This document shows, piece after piece, positions 43,668 through 54,488 of a DNA stretch of 64,000 bases (its first letter is position 1; the number at the start of each line of letters is the position of its first letter). The stretch lies in assembly GCA_030278955.1 (NCBI GenBank), contig JAOANR010000006.1, positions 59,571,060 to 59,635,059 of the forward strand, read 5' to 3'. The position numbers and the translations under genes were made by a program. Below the pieces are notes generated by a model. That model was not told where the DNA came from, made no database searches, and worked only from the letters and a program-made list of their open reading frames with translations. This stretch comes from Hygrophila difformis. Lineage: Eukaryota > Streptophyta > Magnoliopsida > Lamiales > Acanthaceae.

Positions 43668-46600
43668 TGTAACACCCCGGTTTTGGTAACCCAGGCCGGG
43701 GTGCCACCGCCGCACCTCCCTAGCAAGACACGGTTTCTCCGAGCTCACTAAAGAGATGCAAGGCTATGGTTTTCAGTATTTAAAATATTCAAACAGCCCA
43801 TTCATATATAATTTAAAGATCATACATCAAAGTTGCAGCGGAAATTTTATTTGTGCAGCGGAAATAATGTATAAGGGCCAACATGGCCAAAACACGGGTT
43901 AAACAGGCCCGTTCATGATGTAATCCCCAAAAATTCCCAGTATGCATATGATAATGCATATTCTTCATTCTCTGTAAGAAAAAGGGGATAAATGGTTTGG
44001 GTCAGCAAAAACGCGCTGAGTAAGTTAACACATAGCATGATTTAGGGGTTTCAAAGCCTTTAATTAAATTTAATAAACAGATGTTTGTAGGTAATACGCA
44101 ATTTAAGTTAATCATCCACTAATAAATAAATGGCATGATTTAAAACATAGTTTTTCCATGTGATCATAATTCAACGTACATAGTAAAATGATTTGCAAGG
44201 CATAATTAAATAAATACTTAAAAATATTAAATCTTTTATTTTCCCGTTACGTAACCATTTCTCAATATTTTGTATAGCCGGCAATCCGGCGGCCGCAGCC
44301 GTATCGCATTTCAAGTACTTCATTGGCCGTCTTGGCACAGTTTCTCATGTCTCATGTTTCAAGTTTATATTTCAATTTCCATTCGGCAAGCATTATATTT
44401 CAATTGCCTTCCGGCAAGCATTATATTTCAATTGCCTTTCGGCAAGCAGGATATTTCAATTGCCTTTCGGCAAGCATTATATTTCAATTAGCTTTCGGCA
44501 AGCAAAGTATTTCAATTGCCTTTCGGCAAGCAAGGTATTTCAATTGCCTTTCGGCAAGCAAAGTATTTCAATTGCCTTTCGGCAAGCAAGGTATTTCAAT
44601 TGCCTTTCGGCAAGCAAAGTATTTCAATTGCCTTTCGGCAAGCAAGGTATTTCAATTGCCTTTCGGCAAGCAAAGTATTTCAATTGCCTTTCGGCAAGCA
44701 AGGTATTTCAATTGCCTTTCGGCAAGCAAAGTATTTCAATTGCCTTTCGGCAAGCAAGGTATTTCAATTGCCTTTCGGCAAGCAAAGTATTTCAATTGCC
44801 TTTCGGCAAGCAAGGTATTTCAATTGCCTTTCGGCAAGCAAAGTATTTCAATTGCCTTTCATCTCAAAGGGATTCCCAATCATTTAAACCTTAAAGGCTA
44901 ATTTCATGTTTCGACAAGATTTCAAGATCTCTCAAGTTTTAAAATCGATCGATGTCACAGTTTGCGCCTTTTCAGTTTAAAAATCCATTTCTTAGGCGAT
45001 TGATATGAAATTTTCACAGTAACTCAAAAACATCCCAACGAACAACTTTCATGTTTTAAGTTTTCCGAAATTATGTGAGGAAACGGGTGAAATTTTACAA
45101 TCTTTGCCGAGTATGAAATCTGCCAACTTTTCTAAAACAGCGCACTGATTTTCAAAAGAATATTTGACATAGCAAACGAGCTCCAAAATTTATGAAATTT
45201 TACAGGAACTTAAAAGACACCAAAATAAACAAGTTTTATTAGAGGCAAATTATGCAAATTCATCACGGATTAAGTCAGATTAATCAACTAAGTTCGGCCT
45301 TAAAATCTGTCTCAGTTTTCGAAAGGTTCATGCACCACAGAATATGTTCGACGTGGTTTGGGGTAGCAAATCTTAATGAAAATGCATGAAATTTTACAGA
45401 GGTATTTAAGACTCATAGATCTACAACTTTCATGTTTAGCACAAGTCCTAATTCGGCCTAGATCCAAGGTCAAAATGGCTAACAAGTTCGAGATTCAAAC
45501 CTGCCGAAGTTCTAAGTTTGAAAAACGGGCAGCAGTGTTCAGATTCGGTTTTTGGGCATCAAATCATAATGAAAAATTACGAAACTTTTACACAAGGTAG
45601 ATCTACGTCTTAGGAACACTTTGTATGTTTTGAGTTTTCTCGTTTGAAGACTTTTAAGGGTTCGAAAAATTCATCCAAAAACGCTGCGCGCGTATGAAAC
45701 CGCTTTTGACAGATTTTATTAATTTTCTTGAGTTGAATCTTCTATGTTTGGTTGCATTTTAAGTCACCCAAAACCATAGTAAGGTTAACTTACAAAGATT
45801 GTGTTCTTGAGTCGTCCAAACACCTACGAACGGATCTACGAAACGCAAAGTTCCCGACTTTGGCCACGAACGTATTTGCAATCAACGATTCAAGAGTTAG
45901 ATTGGGGATTTGAGAGGAAAAACGAGATTGAGAACCTAAGATACTACTTACCAAAGATCTAAGCACTGTGATCCTTGATCTACACACTTCCTTGGTCGGA
46001 TTTGGTTGCCGGAAAGTTGCCGGAAGTTCGTCGGAAGTTCGCCGGAAAGGTGTTTTGGCTTTGGGAGAGTTTGGGATGAAGAAGGGATTTGAAAGGATGA
46101 TAATGGGGTGTTGGGGGTGTATTTTTGCCATTAAAGAGACAAAAATCCGACAAGTGATCGGCTGCTACAGTACCCGCACGTGCTACAGTAGTGCTACAGT
46201 ACTGCTACAGTACTGCTACAGTAGACACGTGCTACAGTAACTTTTAATTTTTTTTTTTTTTTTTTTTAAATATTAAGATTCCTTCTCTACAAAAATAAAA
46301 ATCATAATGTGGGAATTATCCGTGATTGTTGGGACAATTCGATAAACTCGTTTCGAGTTGTTATCTTCCGATAAAAAAAATAAATTCCGCTCTCTCGGAA
46401 TTATTTCGGTTTTAATAATTTAAATCCAATTCTTTATTTTTGGATTTAAATTTTCGATGGCGATTTCTCGGGTTCGTCGGCTTCCAATTTGTCGTCTTTT
46501 GATTCCCGTGCAATAACTTGTATCATTAAATTTCTTCCGACTTCACGGGTTCTTGGAATTAAAATTCTTTTCCTTCTTGAATTTAATTCCAATTATCTTG

Positions 46601-46790
46601 ACTCAATTCATGGAATGTCTTCGGGCTTCCTTTCCCTCTTTTATTCCATTTTGAATTTGAATCTATCGGCGTTTTATTTCCGAGCAATAATTTATTGTGA
46701 TAAATTATTTTCTTCTTCTCGGAGATGTTTCGACATTGATCGGAATAAATTTTATTCCTTTGGACGTTGATAAAAATCTGGGGTATTACA
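43668..46790 (-). repeat. Family B 5' LTR (minus strand), complete, 3123 bp
   Basis: TGTAACACCCCGG...GGTATTACA. Contains the 28-bp minisatellite (44377-44860), the TCAGC/GCTGA hairpin (44002-44019), the CTACAGTAG array (46163-46240) and a T tract near 46250. Its outer edge cuts gene 3 and carries TSD CCAAA. Confidence 0.93.
44377..44860 (-). repeat. 28-bp minisatellite with GAAA-tetraloop hairpins, about 17 units
   Basis: Partner of 26630-27113, with the same unit count and spacer alternation and a few base differences (e.g. ATTAGC for ATTACC near 44488). Confidence 0.9.
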
Positions 46791-47222
46791 CCAAACATCC
46801 TCTAATCTAGCGACATAAGGAATTGAATCATTGAAAAAAATTTCAGAGATATTCCGGAAAAAAGACTCCATAAAGATGATAGTGTTTTCCATGGTATTTG
46901 AAGGAATAGCGAAAAATTTGTTTTCAGCATTTCTAGTCTCTTTCCAACGATTAACAGATGCCTTGATACGTTGTAGAATATCCTTAATCTCATCAAGGAA
47001 ATCGGATGATACATAGACAATCTCCATCTCACGATCAGCAAGATCAAAAAACTCCAACGTCAATCTAAATGTCTCTAGGTCTTCTTCATCCCAAGGGACC
47101 ATTCTCTTATCACGTATGTAGGTTATGAACAACTTTGCACCCTTGCTATAACCTCTCTTTGGGAAGAATATTGATGCGCATGCATTCAAGCCTCTCATCC
47201 ATTCAACATTATCAAAATCCAT
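46791..47222 (-). pseudogene. Gene 3: third paralogue of gene 1, 5' part (144 codons), cut by family B insertion
   Basis: Minus-strand frame from ATG at 47220-47222 (MDFDNVEWMRGLNACASIFF), just inside an exon that follows a TTTCTAAATGCAG acceptor. Family landmarks: FFPKRG (compare FPRG), ILQRIKASVNRWKE (compare IKNWVEY), FFAIPS (compare LYIPK), VARLEDVW (compare LEVEW). The frame runs straight to the TSD at 46791-46795, and the last 25 codons are at 25846-25920. Unlike genes 1 and 2 it has no intron after codon 20. TATATATA on the minus strand at 47562-47571 could be its TATA box. Confidence 0.7.
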
Positions 47223-47835
47223 CACTGCATTTAGAAACAAAGAAAAAAAAATTATATATGTACAAACATATGAACAGCATATAAGAAACTATATAAAACT
47301 GAAATAAACCAAATACAATGAATGAATTGTAATAAGAATACGTTAGATGTATTTGTTAAATACACACACGCAGTAGAAAAAATATACATGCAATGTAAAA
47401 TACAAACACATAAGAAAGAGATGATTTTAAATACATGAATTAAAAAAACAAAAAAAAATCAGCCGTAAGCCATGGAGAAAAAATTATACTAAAGAGAAAT
47501 GATAAACCTATGGCAAAAGAGAGGAGAGTGTAAATCATGCAAATAGATGGACAAATGAGGGCATATATATAGGGGATTAAAATGAAAGAATTGAGAAGTC
47601 AGTCATTTAATCAAATCAAATACATTAATAATACAATGAACGCAATAAATACATTGAAAATATACAAATGACCTTTAAGAATGATTTTTTCCAAATTTTA
47701 ATATTTCAATAATGGCATTATCGTAAATAAATTAGTGTGTGAAAGAGGGTGTTTTAATTGTTGAATTGTGAGAGGGAGGATGAGTGGAGGGAAACTATGT
47801 GTGTATTAGGCTATTTTACTTTATTATATTACATG
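47223..47835 (-). other. AT-rich promoter/leader region of gene 3
   Basis: Contains the acceptor next to 47225 and a minus-strand TATATATA (47562-47571). No other gene seen. Confidence 0.4.
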
Positions 47836-47979
47836 ATATATATATATATATACAGATTTGGCTAATAGGTATACAATTATAGTTTTATTATAACACGTTA
47901 TCAGCACGAGCCACTGACGGAGCTCTGCCGGAATTTCCTTTGAGGTAATATTTAATCTTTGTATTTCAATAATTATATT

Positions 47980-48540
47980 ATGACTAACTTGACAAAGCAG
48001 GATTTCAGACCACTGATGGTATCTGGAGATAATTATCTATCTTGGAAAATGGATGTTCAAATCCATTTGGAATCAATGGGTCTTGAAAAAATAATTGAAA
48101 AAGATAATCAGGCTTCAAGCCAAGACCGTGCGAAGGCTATGATTTTCATCCGCTATCATCTTGATGAGGGATTGAAAACACAGTATTTAACGGTCAAAGA
48201 CCCAAATGAACTCTGGGAGAATTTAGAAAAAAGATATGATCATTTAAGATCACTAAATCTCCCTCGAGCCCAGTATGACTGGTCACACTTACGATTCCAG
48301 GATTTTAAATCAGTAAATGATTACAATTCTGCTCTGTTTAATATCGTGTCACAATTAAGACTGTATGGTGAGACAATTACTGATAAACAAATGCTAGAGA
48401 AGACATTCTCTACATTCCACCCCTCCAATTCGGTGTTTCAGCAAACATACCGAGCACAGGGTTTCACTGAATATTCTGATCTGATTACGTTTTTGTTATT
48501 GGCTGAAAAGAATAATGATTTATTATTAAAAAAATCATGA
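47980..48540 (+). CDS. Copia gag, N-terminal part
   Basis: Start MTNLTKQDFRPLMVSGDNYL, typical of copia gag (UBN2-type), with W..L..RYDHL and LRLYGETITDKQML motifs. It ends at TGA 48538-48540 because a run of seven A residues shifts the frame; with one A fewer it would read on into the zinc-knuckle segment. Confidence 0.8.
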   Translation: MTNLTKQDFRPLMVSGDNYLSWKMDVQIHLESMGLEKIIEKDNQASSQDRAKAMIFIRYHLDEGLKTQYLTVKDPNELWENLEKRYDHLRSLNLPRAQYDWSHLRFQDFKSVNDYNSALFNIVSQLRLYGETITDKQMLEKTFSTFHPSNSVFQQTYRAQGFTEYSDLITFLLLAEKNNDLLLKKS

Positions 48541-48541
48541 A

Positions 48542-48979
48542 ATGAGACCAATTGGCAGTAGTCCATTGCCAGAGGCACATGTGACTGAATCTTCCAGCCG
48601 TGGTCGTGGCCGTAGTCGTGGCCGAGGTCAGAGACCTCGTGGTCGTAGGTATAACCGAGGCAGTGGGAAAAATCATTTCCGCAACAATGTTTACATTAGG
48701 CCTACGACAGACACACGTAATCAGAATCAGGGCAACACCAGAGGTGATGTCCAAAAACAGAATTATGAAGAAGCAAAATGCAATAGATGCGGCCTAAAAG
48801 GGCACAGGTACAAAAATTGTCGTACCAGAGATCATTGGGTAAAACTTTATCAAGATTCCCAGAGGGATAAAGGAAAAGGGGTGGTTGAAACAAACCATAT
48901 TGACGGAATGAATTCTGAGGAGAATATGCCCAATATCCCAGAATTTCAAGTTGATGATTTATATAATGATTTGGTTTAA
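48542..48979 (+). CDS. Copia gag C-terminus with RGR-rich region and zinc knuckle
   Basis: Reads MRPIGSSPLPEAH, then an Arg-Gly-rich basic stretch and a CX2CX4HX4C knuckle (CNRCGLKGHRYKNC). Ends at a natural-looking TAA. Confidence 0.8.
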   Translation: MRPIGSSPLPEAHVTESSSRGRGRSRGRGQRPRGRRYNRGSGKNHFRNNVYIRPTTDTRNQNQGNTRGDVQKQNYEEAKCNRCGLKGHRYKNCRTRDHWVKLYQDSQRDKGKGVVETNHIDGMNSEENMPNIPEFQVDDLYNDLV

Positions 48980-49134
48980 TTGTTATGTTGTATTATTATT
49001 TTCATTATGCTTTGAACATCTGTATCTGTCTTTACTTTTGTATGTGTGCTATATTATTGTCTCTATATTGTAATATTTCTCTTATGTTAAATCTTGTTTT
49101 AATATTAATGATATCTTGTTTTATTTCCAGCAAA

Positions 49135-49635
49135 ATGGGAAATTTTAAAAGTGATAATATATGTCTTATTGATAGTGCTTCAACGCACACGATACTAAAA
49201 GACATAAGGTATTTTTCTGATTTAAAAAAGGGAGATACAAGCATAAACACAATATGTGGTAGTGCAAATATTATACAAGGAATTGGCACAGCCAACCTTA
49301 TTTTCCCAGAGGGAACAAAATTAATTGTGAAAAATGCACTCCTATCTCCCAAGTCTCGAAGTAATTTATTAAGTTTTAAAGATATCCGAGAAAATAGGTA
49401 TCATCTCGAGACATCGACTTCAGAGAATGTCGAATATTTATTAATTACAAATACCACTCATGGTAAGAAATATGTATTAGAAAAATTACCAGCTCTGTCT
49501 TCTGGATTGTATTTTTCAAAGATAAATATAACTGAAAATTATCACTTAGACCACAGGTCTAATATTTCCCAAATAAACCAGAGGTTTATTGATGACCATA
49601 GGCCCACTAATGAATATCATCCCAAAATAGGCTAG
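49135..49635 (+). CDS. Copia protease segment
   Basis: From ATG at 49135 (MGNFKSDNICLIDSASTHTI): DSAS is the aspartic protease active site. The codons before this ATG in the same frame are hydrophobic and non-conserved-looking. TTATTTCCAG just upstream (ending 49130) resembles a splice acceptor. Ends at a TAG (49633-49635) that interrupts the polyprotein. Confidence 0.75.
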   Translation: MGNFKSDNICLIDSASTHTILKDIRYFSDLKKGDTSINTICGSANIIQGIGTANLIFPEGTKLIVKNALLSPKSRSNLLSFKDIRENRYHLETSTSENVEYLLITNTTHGKKYVLEKLPALSSGLYFSKINITENYHLDHRSNISQINQRFIDDHRPTNEYHPKIG

Positions 49636-49671
49636 AGGTCTATTGGAAGTCATAGGCTTAATGATGAATAT

Positions 49672-50292
49672 ATGATATGGCATGATCGCCTAGGCCATCT
49701 TGGCTCTACAATGATGAGGCGAATTATTACAAATAGTCGAGGCCATTCATTAAAGGGACAAAAGTTGCTGCAACATAATGATTATATATGTGTTGCTTGC
49801 TCCCAAGGAAAATTGATTTCCAAACATTCACCAACAAAAGTGGGAACTGAAAGCCCTAGTTTTCTTGAAAGAATTCAGGGCGATATACGTGGACCTATAG
49901 ATCCACCATGTGGACCATTTAAATATTTTATGGTGCTAATTGATGCATCAACACGATGGTACAATGTAACATTGCTATCATCTCGCAACCTTGCGTTTGC
50001 AAAATTACTTGCTCAAATTATTAAATTACGAGCACAGTTCCCTCATTATACAATAAAAAATATCCGATTGGATAATGCTGGTGAATATTCATCCCAGAGG
50101 TTTGATGAATATTGTATGTCAATTGGCATAACAGTTGAGCATCCTGTTGCTCATGTCCATACACAGAATGGACTTGCTGAATCGCTTATAAAGCGTTTAC
50201 AATTAATTGCCAGACCATTATTAATGAGATCTGGATTGCCATTGACAGCTTGGGGCATGCAATATTACATGCAACAAAATTGGTGCGGATAA
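49672..50292 (+). CDS. Copia GAG-pre-integrase and integrase core
   Basis: Zinc-type start (WHDRLGHLG...CVACSQGK), then integrase core residues D (LIDASTRW), D (RLDNAGEYSS) and E (NGLAESLIKRL). The frame is lost at about 50280 in the region QYYMQQNW, where related proteins continue. Confidence 0.8.
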   Translation: MIWHDRLGHLGSTMMRRIITNSRGHSLKGQKLLQHNDYICVACSQGKLISKHSPTKVGTESPSFLERIQGDIRGPIDPPCGPFKYFMVLIDASTRWYNVTLLSSRNLAFAKLLAQIIKLRAQFPHYTIKNIRLDNAGEYSSQRFDEYCMSIGITVEHPVAHVHTQNGLAESLIKRLQLIARPLLMRSGLPLTAWGMQYYMQQNWCG

Positions 50293-50416
50293 GACCGAAC
50301 ATTATCATGAATACTCCCCTATACAATTAACATTTGGGCATGAACCCAATATATCTCATCTCAGAATATTTGGTTGCGCAGTATATGTCCCGATTGCACC
50401 ACCTCAGCGCACAAAG

Positions 50417-51061
50417 ATGGGTCCCCAACGTAGATTGGGAATATATGTCGGGTATGAATCACCATCGATTATTCGATATCTCGAACCATTAACTGGTGAT
50501 TTATTTACTGCGAAATTCAAAGATTGTCATTTTGACGAATCTCATTTCCCGACATTAGGGGGAGACAGAAATCAACCAAAGAAAGAAAAAGAAATCAACT
50601 GGAAAACACCGTTAGATTTCCTCGATCCTCGTACAAATGATTGTGAACTAGATATACAAAGAATTGTACATTTGCAGAGTATTGCAAATCAATTGCCGGA
50701 TGCATTATGCGACTCTAAAAGAGTAACTAAATCTTATATACCGGCAGCAAATGTTCCAATCAAAATTAATGTCCCAGAGGGACCAATTACAAGTGCCAAA
50801 GATGAATCTACTGCACGCTTGAAGCGTGGTAGACCACCAGGTTCCAAAGATAAAAATCCTCGAAAGAAAAGAGGATCACAAATCATTGAAAGTGACAAAT
50901 TGCAGAAAATATTTCAGAGGAAAAAGAAGCTCTTGAAGAGAAAACTGCTCCAGAGGAGCAGGAACTTGCAGTTCCAGAAGAACATGAAATTGAAAATAAT
51001 GAAATATCAATCAATTTTGTCACAAGCAGAAATGTTTGGAATCGAGATGCAATTATCATAG
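50417..51061 (+). CDS. Copia integrase C-terminal and linker region
   Basis: Continues after a frameshift: PQRRLGIYVGYESPSIIRYL, then a Lys/Glu-rich linker with RLKRGRPPGSKDKNP. The last ~50 codons are probably out of frame. Confidence 0.7.
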   Translation: MGPQRRLGIYVGYESPSIIRYLEPLTGDLFTAKFKDCHFDESHFPTLGGDRNQPKKEKEINWKTPLDFLDPRTNDCELDIQRIVHLQSIANQLPDALCDSKRVTKSYIPAANVPIKINVPEGPITSAKDESTARLKRGRPPGSKDKNPRKKRGSQIIESDKLQKIFQRKKKLLKRKLLQRSRNLQFQKNMKLKIMKYQSILSQAEMFGIEMQLS

Positions 51062-51189
51062 ATAATGTATTCTCATACCATATAGCACTTGACATCATAA
51101 ATGATGACGAGGATCATGAACCAAATTCGGTTGATGAATGTCGGAAAAGAAAAGATTGGCCAAAATGGAAAGATGCAATCCAATCTGAA

Positions 51190-52158
51190 TTGGATTCCCT
51201 GGCTAAAAGAAAAGTGTTTGGACCAATTGTCAAAACACCAGAAAATATAAAGTCAGTCGGATACAGATGGGTTTTTGTAAGAAAAAGAAATGACAAAAAT
51301 GAAATTGTCAGATACAAAGCGAGATTAGTCGCCCAAGGGTTCTCACAGAGACCCGGATTTGATTATGATAAAACATATTCCCCTGTAATGGATGGAATAA
51401 CATTTAGATATCTTATCAGTTTGGCAGTCCATCAAAATCTTGAAATGAGATTAATGGATGTTATTACTGCGTATCTATATGGAAATTTAGATACAAATAT
51501 CTATATGAAGATCCCAGAGGGATTAAAAATGTCAGAGACATATGAATCAAATCTTAAACATATGTATTTCATCAAATTACAAAAATCCCTATATGGACTG
51601 AAACAGTCCGGGCGAATGTGGTATAACCGACTCAGTGAGTCATTGGTACAAGAGGGTTATACAAATGACCCAATCTGTCCATGTATTTTCATTAAGAAAA
51701 ATGGACAAGAATTTGTAATCATTGAAGTTTATGTTGATGATCTCAACTTGATTGGAACTCTAGAGGAGCTCCAAAAGGCTGTTGAATACTTGAAAAAAGA
51801 GTTTGAAATCAAAGATTTTGGTAAAACCAAATCATGCCTTGGTCTGCAAATTGAATATTTAAATAATGGAACATTTGTCCATCAGACAGCTTATACTCAG
51901 AGAGTATTAAAGCGATTTTATATGGATAAAGCACATTCATTGAGTACTCCAATGGTCGTAAGGTCACTTGATATAAAAAAGGATCCGTTTAGACCACAAG
52001 AGGAAGGTGAACAAATTCTTGGACCAGAGGTCCCATATTTAAGTACCATAGGTGCCTTAATGTATCTCGCAAACTGCACTAGACCAGATATATCATTTGC
52101 AGTAAATTTATTAGCGAGATTTAGTTCATCTCCTACAAGACGACATTGGAATGGTTAA
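51190..52158 (+). CDS. Copia reverse transcriptase
   Basis: RT domain with RWVFVRKRN, KARLVAQGFSQRPGFDYD, TYSPV, SLYGLKQSGRMWY and the YVDD catalytic box at about residue 185. Ends a few residues beyond RRHWNG through a frameshift. Confidence 0.88.
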   Translation: MDSLAKRKVFGPIVKTPENIKSVGYRWVFVRKRNDKNEIVRYKARLVAQGFSQRPGFDYDKTYSPVMDGITFRYLISLAVHQNLEMRLMDVITAYLYGNLDTNIYMKIPEGLKMSETYESNLKHMYFIKLQKSLYGLKQSGRMWYNRLSESLVQEGYTNDPICPCIFIKKNGQEFVIIEVYVDDLNLIGTLEELQKAVEYLKKEFEIKDFGKTKSCLGLQIEYLNNGTFVHQTAYTQRVLKRFYMDKAHSLSTPMVVRSLDIKKDPFRPQEEGEQILGPEVPYLSTIGALMYLANCTRPDISFAVNLLARFSSSPTRRHWNG

Positions 52159-52420
52159 ACATATATTTCGCTATCTCCAAGGAACTAGTGATCTTGGGTT
52201 ATTTTACCCAAATGATTCTCGACATGAAATAATTGGATTTGCTGATGCTGGATATTTATCAGATCCACATAAGGCCAAATCTCAAACTGGCTATGTTTTT
52301 ACATGTGGTGGAACTGCAATTTCATGGAGATCAATGAAGCAGACATTGACTGCTACTTCCTCAAATCATGCTGAAATTTTAGCAATACATGAAGCCAATC
52401 GAGAGTGCGTATGGTTGTGA
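52151..52420 (+). CDS. Copia RNase H, first part
   Basis: VKHIFRYLQGTSDLGLFY, GFADAGYLSD and SWRSMKQTLTATSSNHAEI are copia RNase H motifs. Ends at TGA 52418-52420, probably a TGG-to-TGA nonsense change. Confidence 0.8.
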   Translation: MVKHIFRYLQGTSDLGLFYPNDSRHEIIGFADAGYLSDPHKAKSQTGYVFTCGGTAISWRSMKQTLTATSSNHAEILAIHEANRECVWL

Positions 52421-52423
52421 TCT

Positions 52424-52732
52424 TTGATGCACCATATATTGAAAAATTGTGGCATAGCTACTGAAGAAAAGATACCCCCAACAATTTTATACGAAGATAA
52501 TGCAGCTTGTATAGCACAATTGAAGGGAGGGTATATTAAAGGAGATAGAACGAAACACATTTCACCAAAAATTTTCTACACTCATGATCTACAGAAAAAT
52601 GGTGAAATAGATGTGCAACAAATCCGTTCAGCTGACAATCTTGTAGATTTGTTTACCAAGGCACTACCAACATCAACATTCGAGAAGCTCGTGAAGAAAA
52701 TTGGAATGTGGCGACTTCGAAATTTAAAATGA
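52424..52732 (+). CDS. Copia RNase H, second part
   Basis: Same frame after the nonsense codon: LYEDNAACIAQLKGG, TKHISPKIFYTHDLQ and the ADNLVDLFTKALP end typical of copia pol. Confidence 0.8.
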   Translation: MMHHILKNCGIATEEKIPPTILYEDNAACIAQLKGGYIKGDRTKHISPKIFYTHDLQKNGEIDVQQIRSADNLVDLFTKALPTSTFEKLVKKIGMWRLRNLK

Positions 52733-52873
52733 TGACCAAATCAGGGGGAGCAATGAATACAAGAATAATGTACTCTTTTTCCTTCACTAGGATTTTTTTT
52801 TCCACCAGGTTTTTTTTCTAGAAAGGTTTTAACGAGGCATATTCTTTGTATTGAAACGGCATTCAATGGGGAG

Positions 52874-53167
52874 TGTTGAAACGTCATAATCTGAATTTAT
52901 GAATGCCGGTATAGTTTGTCTCTCAATTATTGGGATATTGACTCGATAGGAAGACAAGGAAATAAATGTGTTAACAAGTCCTTTGTCTGCAGCGTATTAA
53001 AATTGCCTATATATATGGCAATGCTGCATTGTATTTAAAAACATACTTAATCATATACATAACGATCAATTATTACTCCCTGCCTTCCCTCATCTCTTTG
53101 CTCTCTCTGCCCATCTTTCTGTTTCCTATCCATAATTTATCTTCTTGCTACTTTCTTATCTTATATA

Positions 53168-53203
<36 letters not shown>

Positions 53204-53242
53204 TTTGGCTAATAGGTATACAATTATAGTTTTATTATAACA
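52874..53242 (+). repeat. Copia 3' LTR, 369 bp
   Basis: TGTTGAAACGTC...ATTATAACA. Holds a (TA)n run at 53165-53199. Its last ~55 bp match 47841-47895. Confidence 0.8.
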
Positions 53243-54488
53243 ATGTAGTGTTTTTTGCTAGTATTTTTTCTTTAGTCGATGCTTGCGCGTCACTGTTCAA
53301 AAAAGAAATAATTAAATTAAATGCTTCCTCATTTTCGCCACGTACTGATTTTCCCCTTTTTTTTATTAAATCTGAAAATAGTACTAAATACCTTGGGCCG
53401 TTGTTGGGCTGGGCTTTTTAATTTGATAGTTTGACCCATGAGGTCCGGTATGGGGTGGGTGTATCCACTGGGCTAACCCATGAGGCCCGACCCAGATGGC
53501 ATGAATGAGAGATACTGCAGTGCAAGCTCATCACCAACGGATTATCCCATCCCAAATTATGCCACAAATTCCAGCCCAACTCCTGAAATCCAAATTCAAT
53601 CTCATACTAATAATTAAGATTAGGTATCTTTAATCAACAGCTAATTATTTCCTTGTACATATAATAATATAATATGCTTATACTACTCTTTTTTATCTTT
53701 AATTTGAAAAAAGAAAAAGTAAGAGCAGTTTCAGAAAATATAGTGTCTTATTTTGGGTCATACACTTGAAAAATGCACAAATTACACTTAATTATGCATG
53801 ATGAATTGTTATTGTTATACAATTAATAGCATATGACGTAAATATACACTACTACTGGAAATGTAGTAATGTTCAGTAGAGAAGCAAATTAAAAGTGAGT
53901 TAGTTGATTAATTGGTTCATTCTTTGATAACTTACTTCTCTTCCATAGTTCCATTAACTATTTTAATCCCTCCTTAGCTTCTACATATTACATGCAATTG
54001 GAAATTCACCACATGTTTGCTTTTTCAATTTGCTTGTCTATCTCATCTCAATATATAATACTCCTATAAAGCAATCCAAATTCTCACATCAATTCAACAA
54101 TAATTCATGATTCTCACTAATTTTTATCCTTCTTATTAATACCATACCATGTAACCCAAATTAGAGTTGTCACGGTAGATGATAGTACTTCAACTCAACT
54201 TATTTTAAAAAAATGAGTCTACTCAATCTTAGCTCGTTTATTACATGATTATAAAATCAAGTTCGGTTTAGCTCGTTAAGGTTAAATGAATTAGCCGAGT
54301 TCTAAAGTCGAGTTCAAGTTTGAAACTAATGGGTTAGAATAAAAAACAAAAGTTGAATTTGAAAGAAAGTCAAAGCTAATTTTATGGGAAAACAATTTCA
54401 TACATACTTATTAGTATCACTATAATTTTATTAAGTTTAATAATGAATCTAACCGAATAAACTCATTTATTTTTCGAGTACTGAAATG
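53243..54488 (+). other. AT-rich intergenic DNA
   Basis: No gene. About 54160-54488 holds an old degenerate repeat of AACTCGACTCGTTTA-like motifs, which resumes after the MITE at 55179-55250. Confidence 0.45.

Larger units (their letters stand above)
25926..46790 (-). mobile_element. Family B Ty3-type LTR element (minus strand), 20.9 kb with nested insertions, TSD CCAAA
   Basis: Outer boundaries are TGTAACACCCCGG at 25926 and GGTATTACA at 46790, with CCAAA on both outer sides (25921-25925 and 46791-46795). The left LTR (25926-28550) is truncated; the right LTR (43668-46790) is complete and is followed leftwards by the primer site in reverse (43653-43664) and leader sequence to 43209. Everything between, 28551-43208, is a family C array in the opposite orientation. 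No family B coding region remains. The two LTR copies differ at only a few positions. The element splits gene 3. Confidence 0.88.
47836..53242 (+). mobile_element. Ty1/copia retrotransposon, decayed, 5' LTR mostly missing
   Basis: The 3' LTR is 52874-53242 (TGTTGAAACG...TTATAACA, 369 bp), preceded by purine tract CAATGGGGAG. At the left only the last ~60 bp of an LTR (ATATACAGATTTGGCTAATA...TTATAACA, ending 47895) are present, followed by CGTTATCAGCACGAGC where a primer site should be. Order gag, protease, integrase, reverse transcriptase, RNase H is that of Ty1/copia. At least two frameshifts and two stop codons break it. Confidence 0.88.

Noticed and set aside
45376..45600. 74-codon frame repeated in several LTRs
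   Set aside because: Part of the diverged intron-like LTR body; presence reflects LTR copies, not coding constraint.
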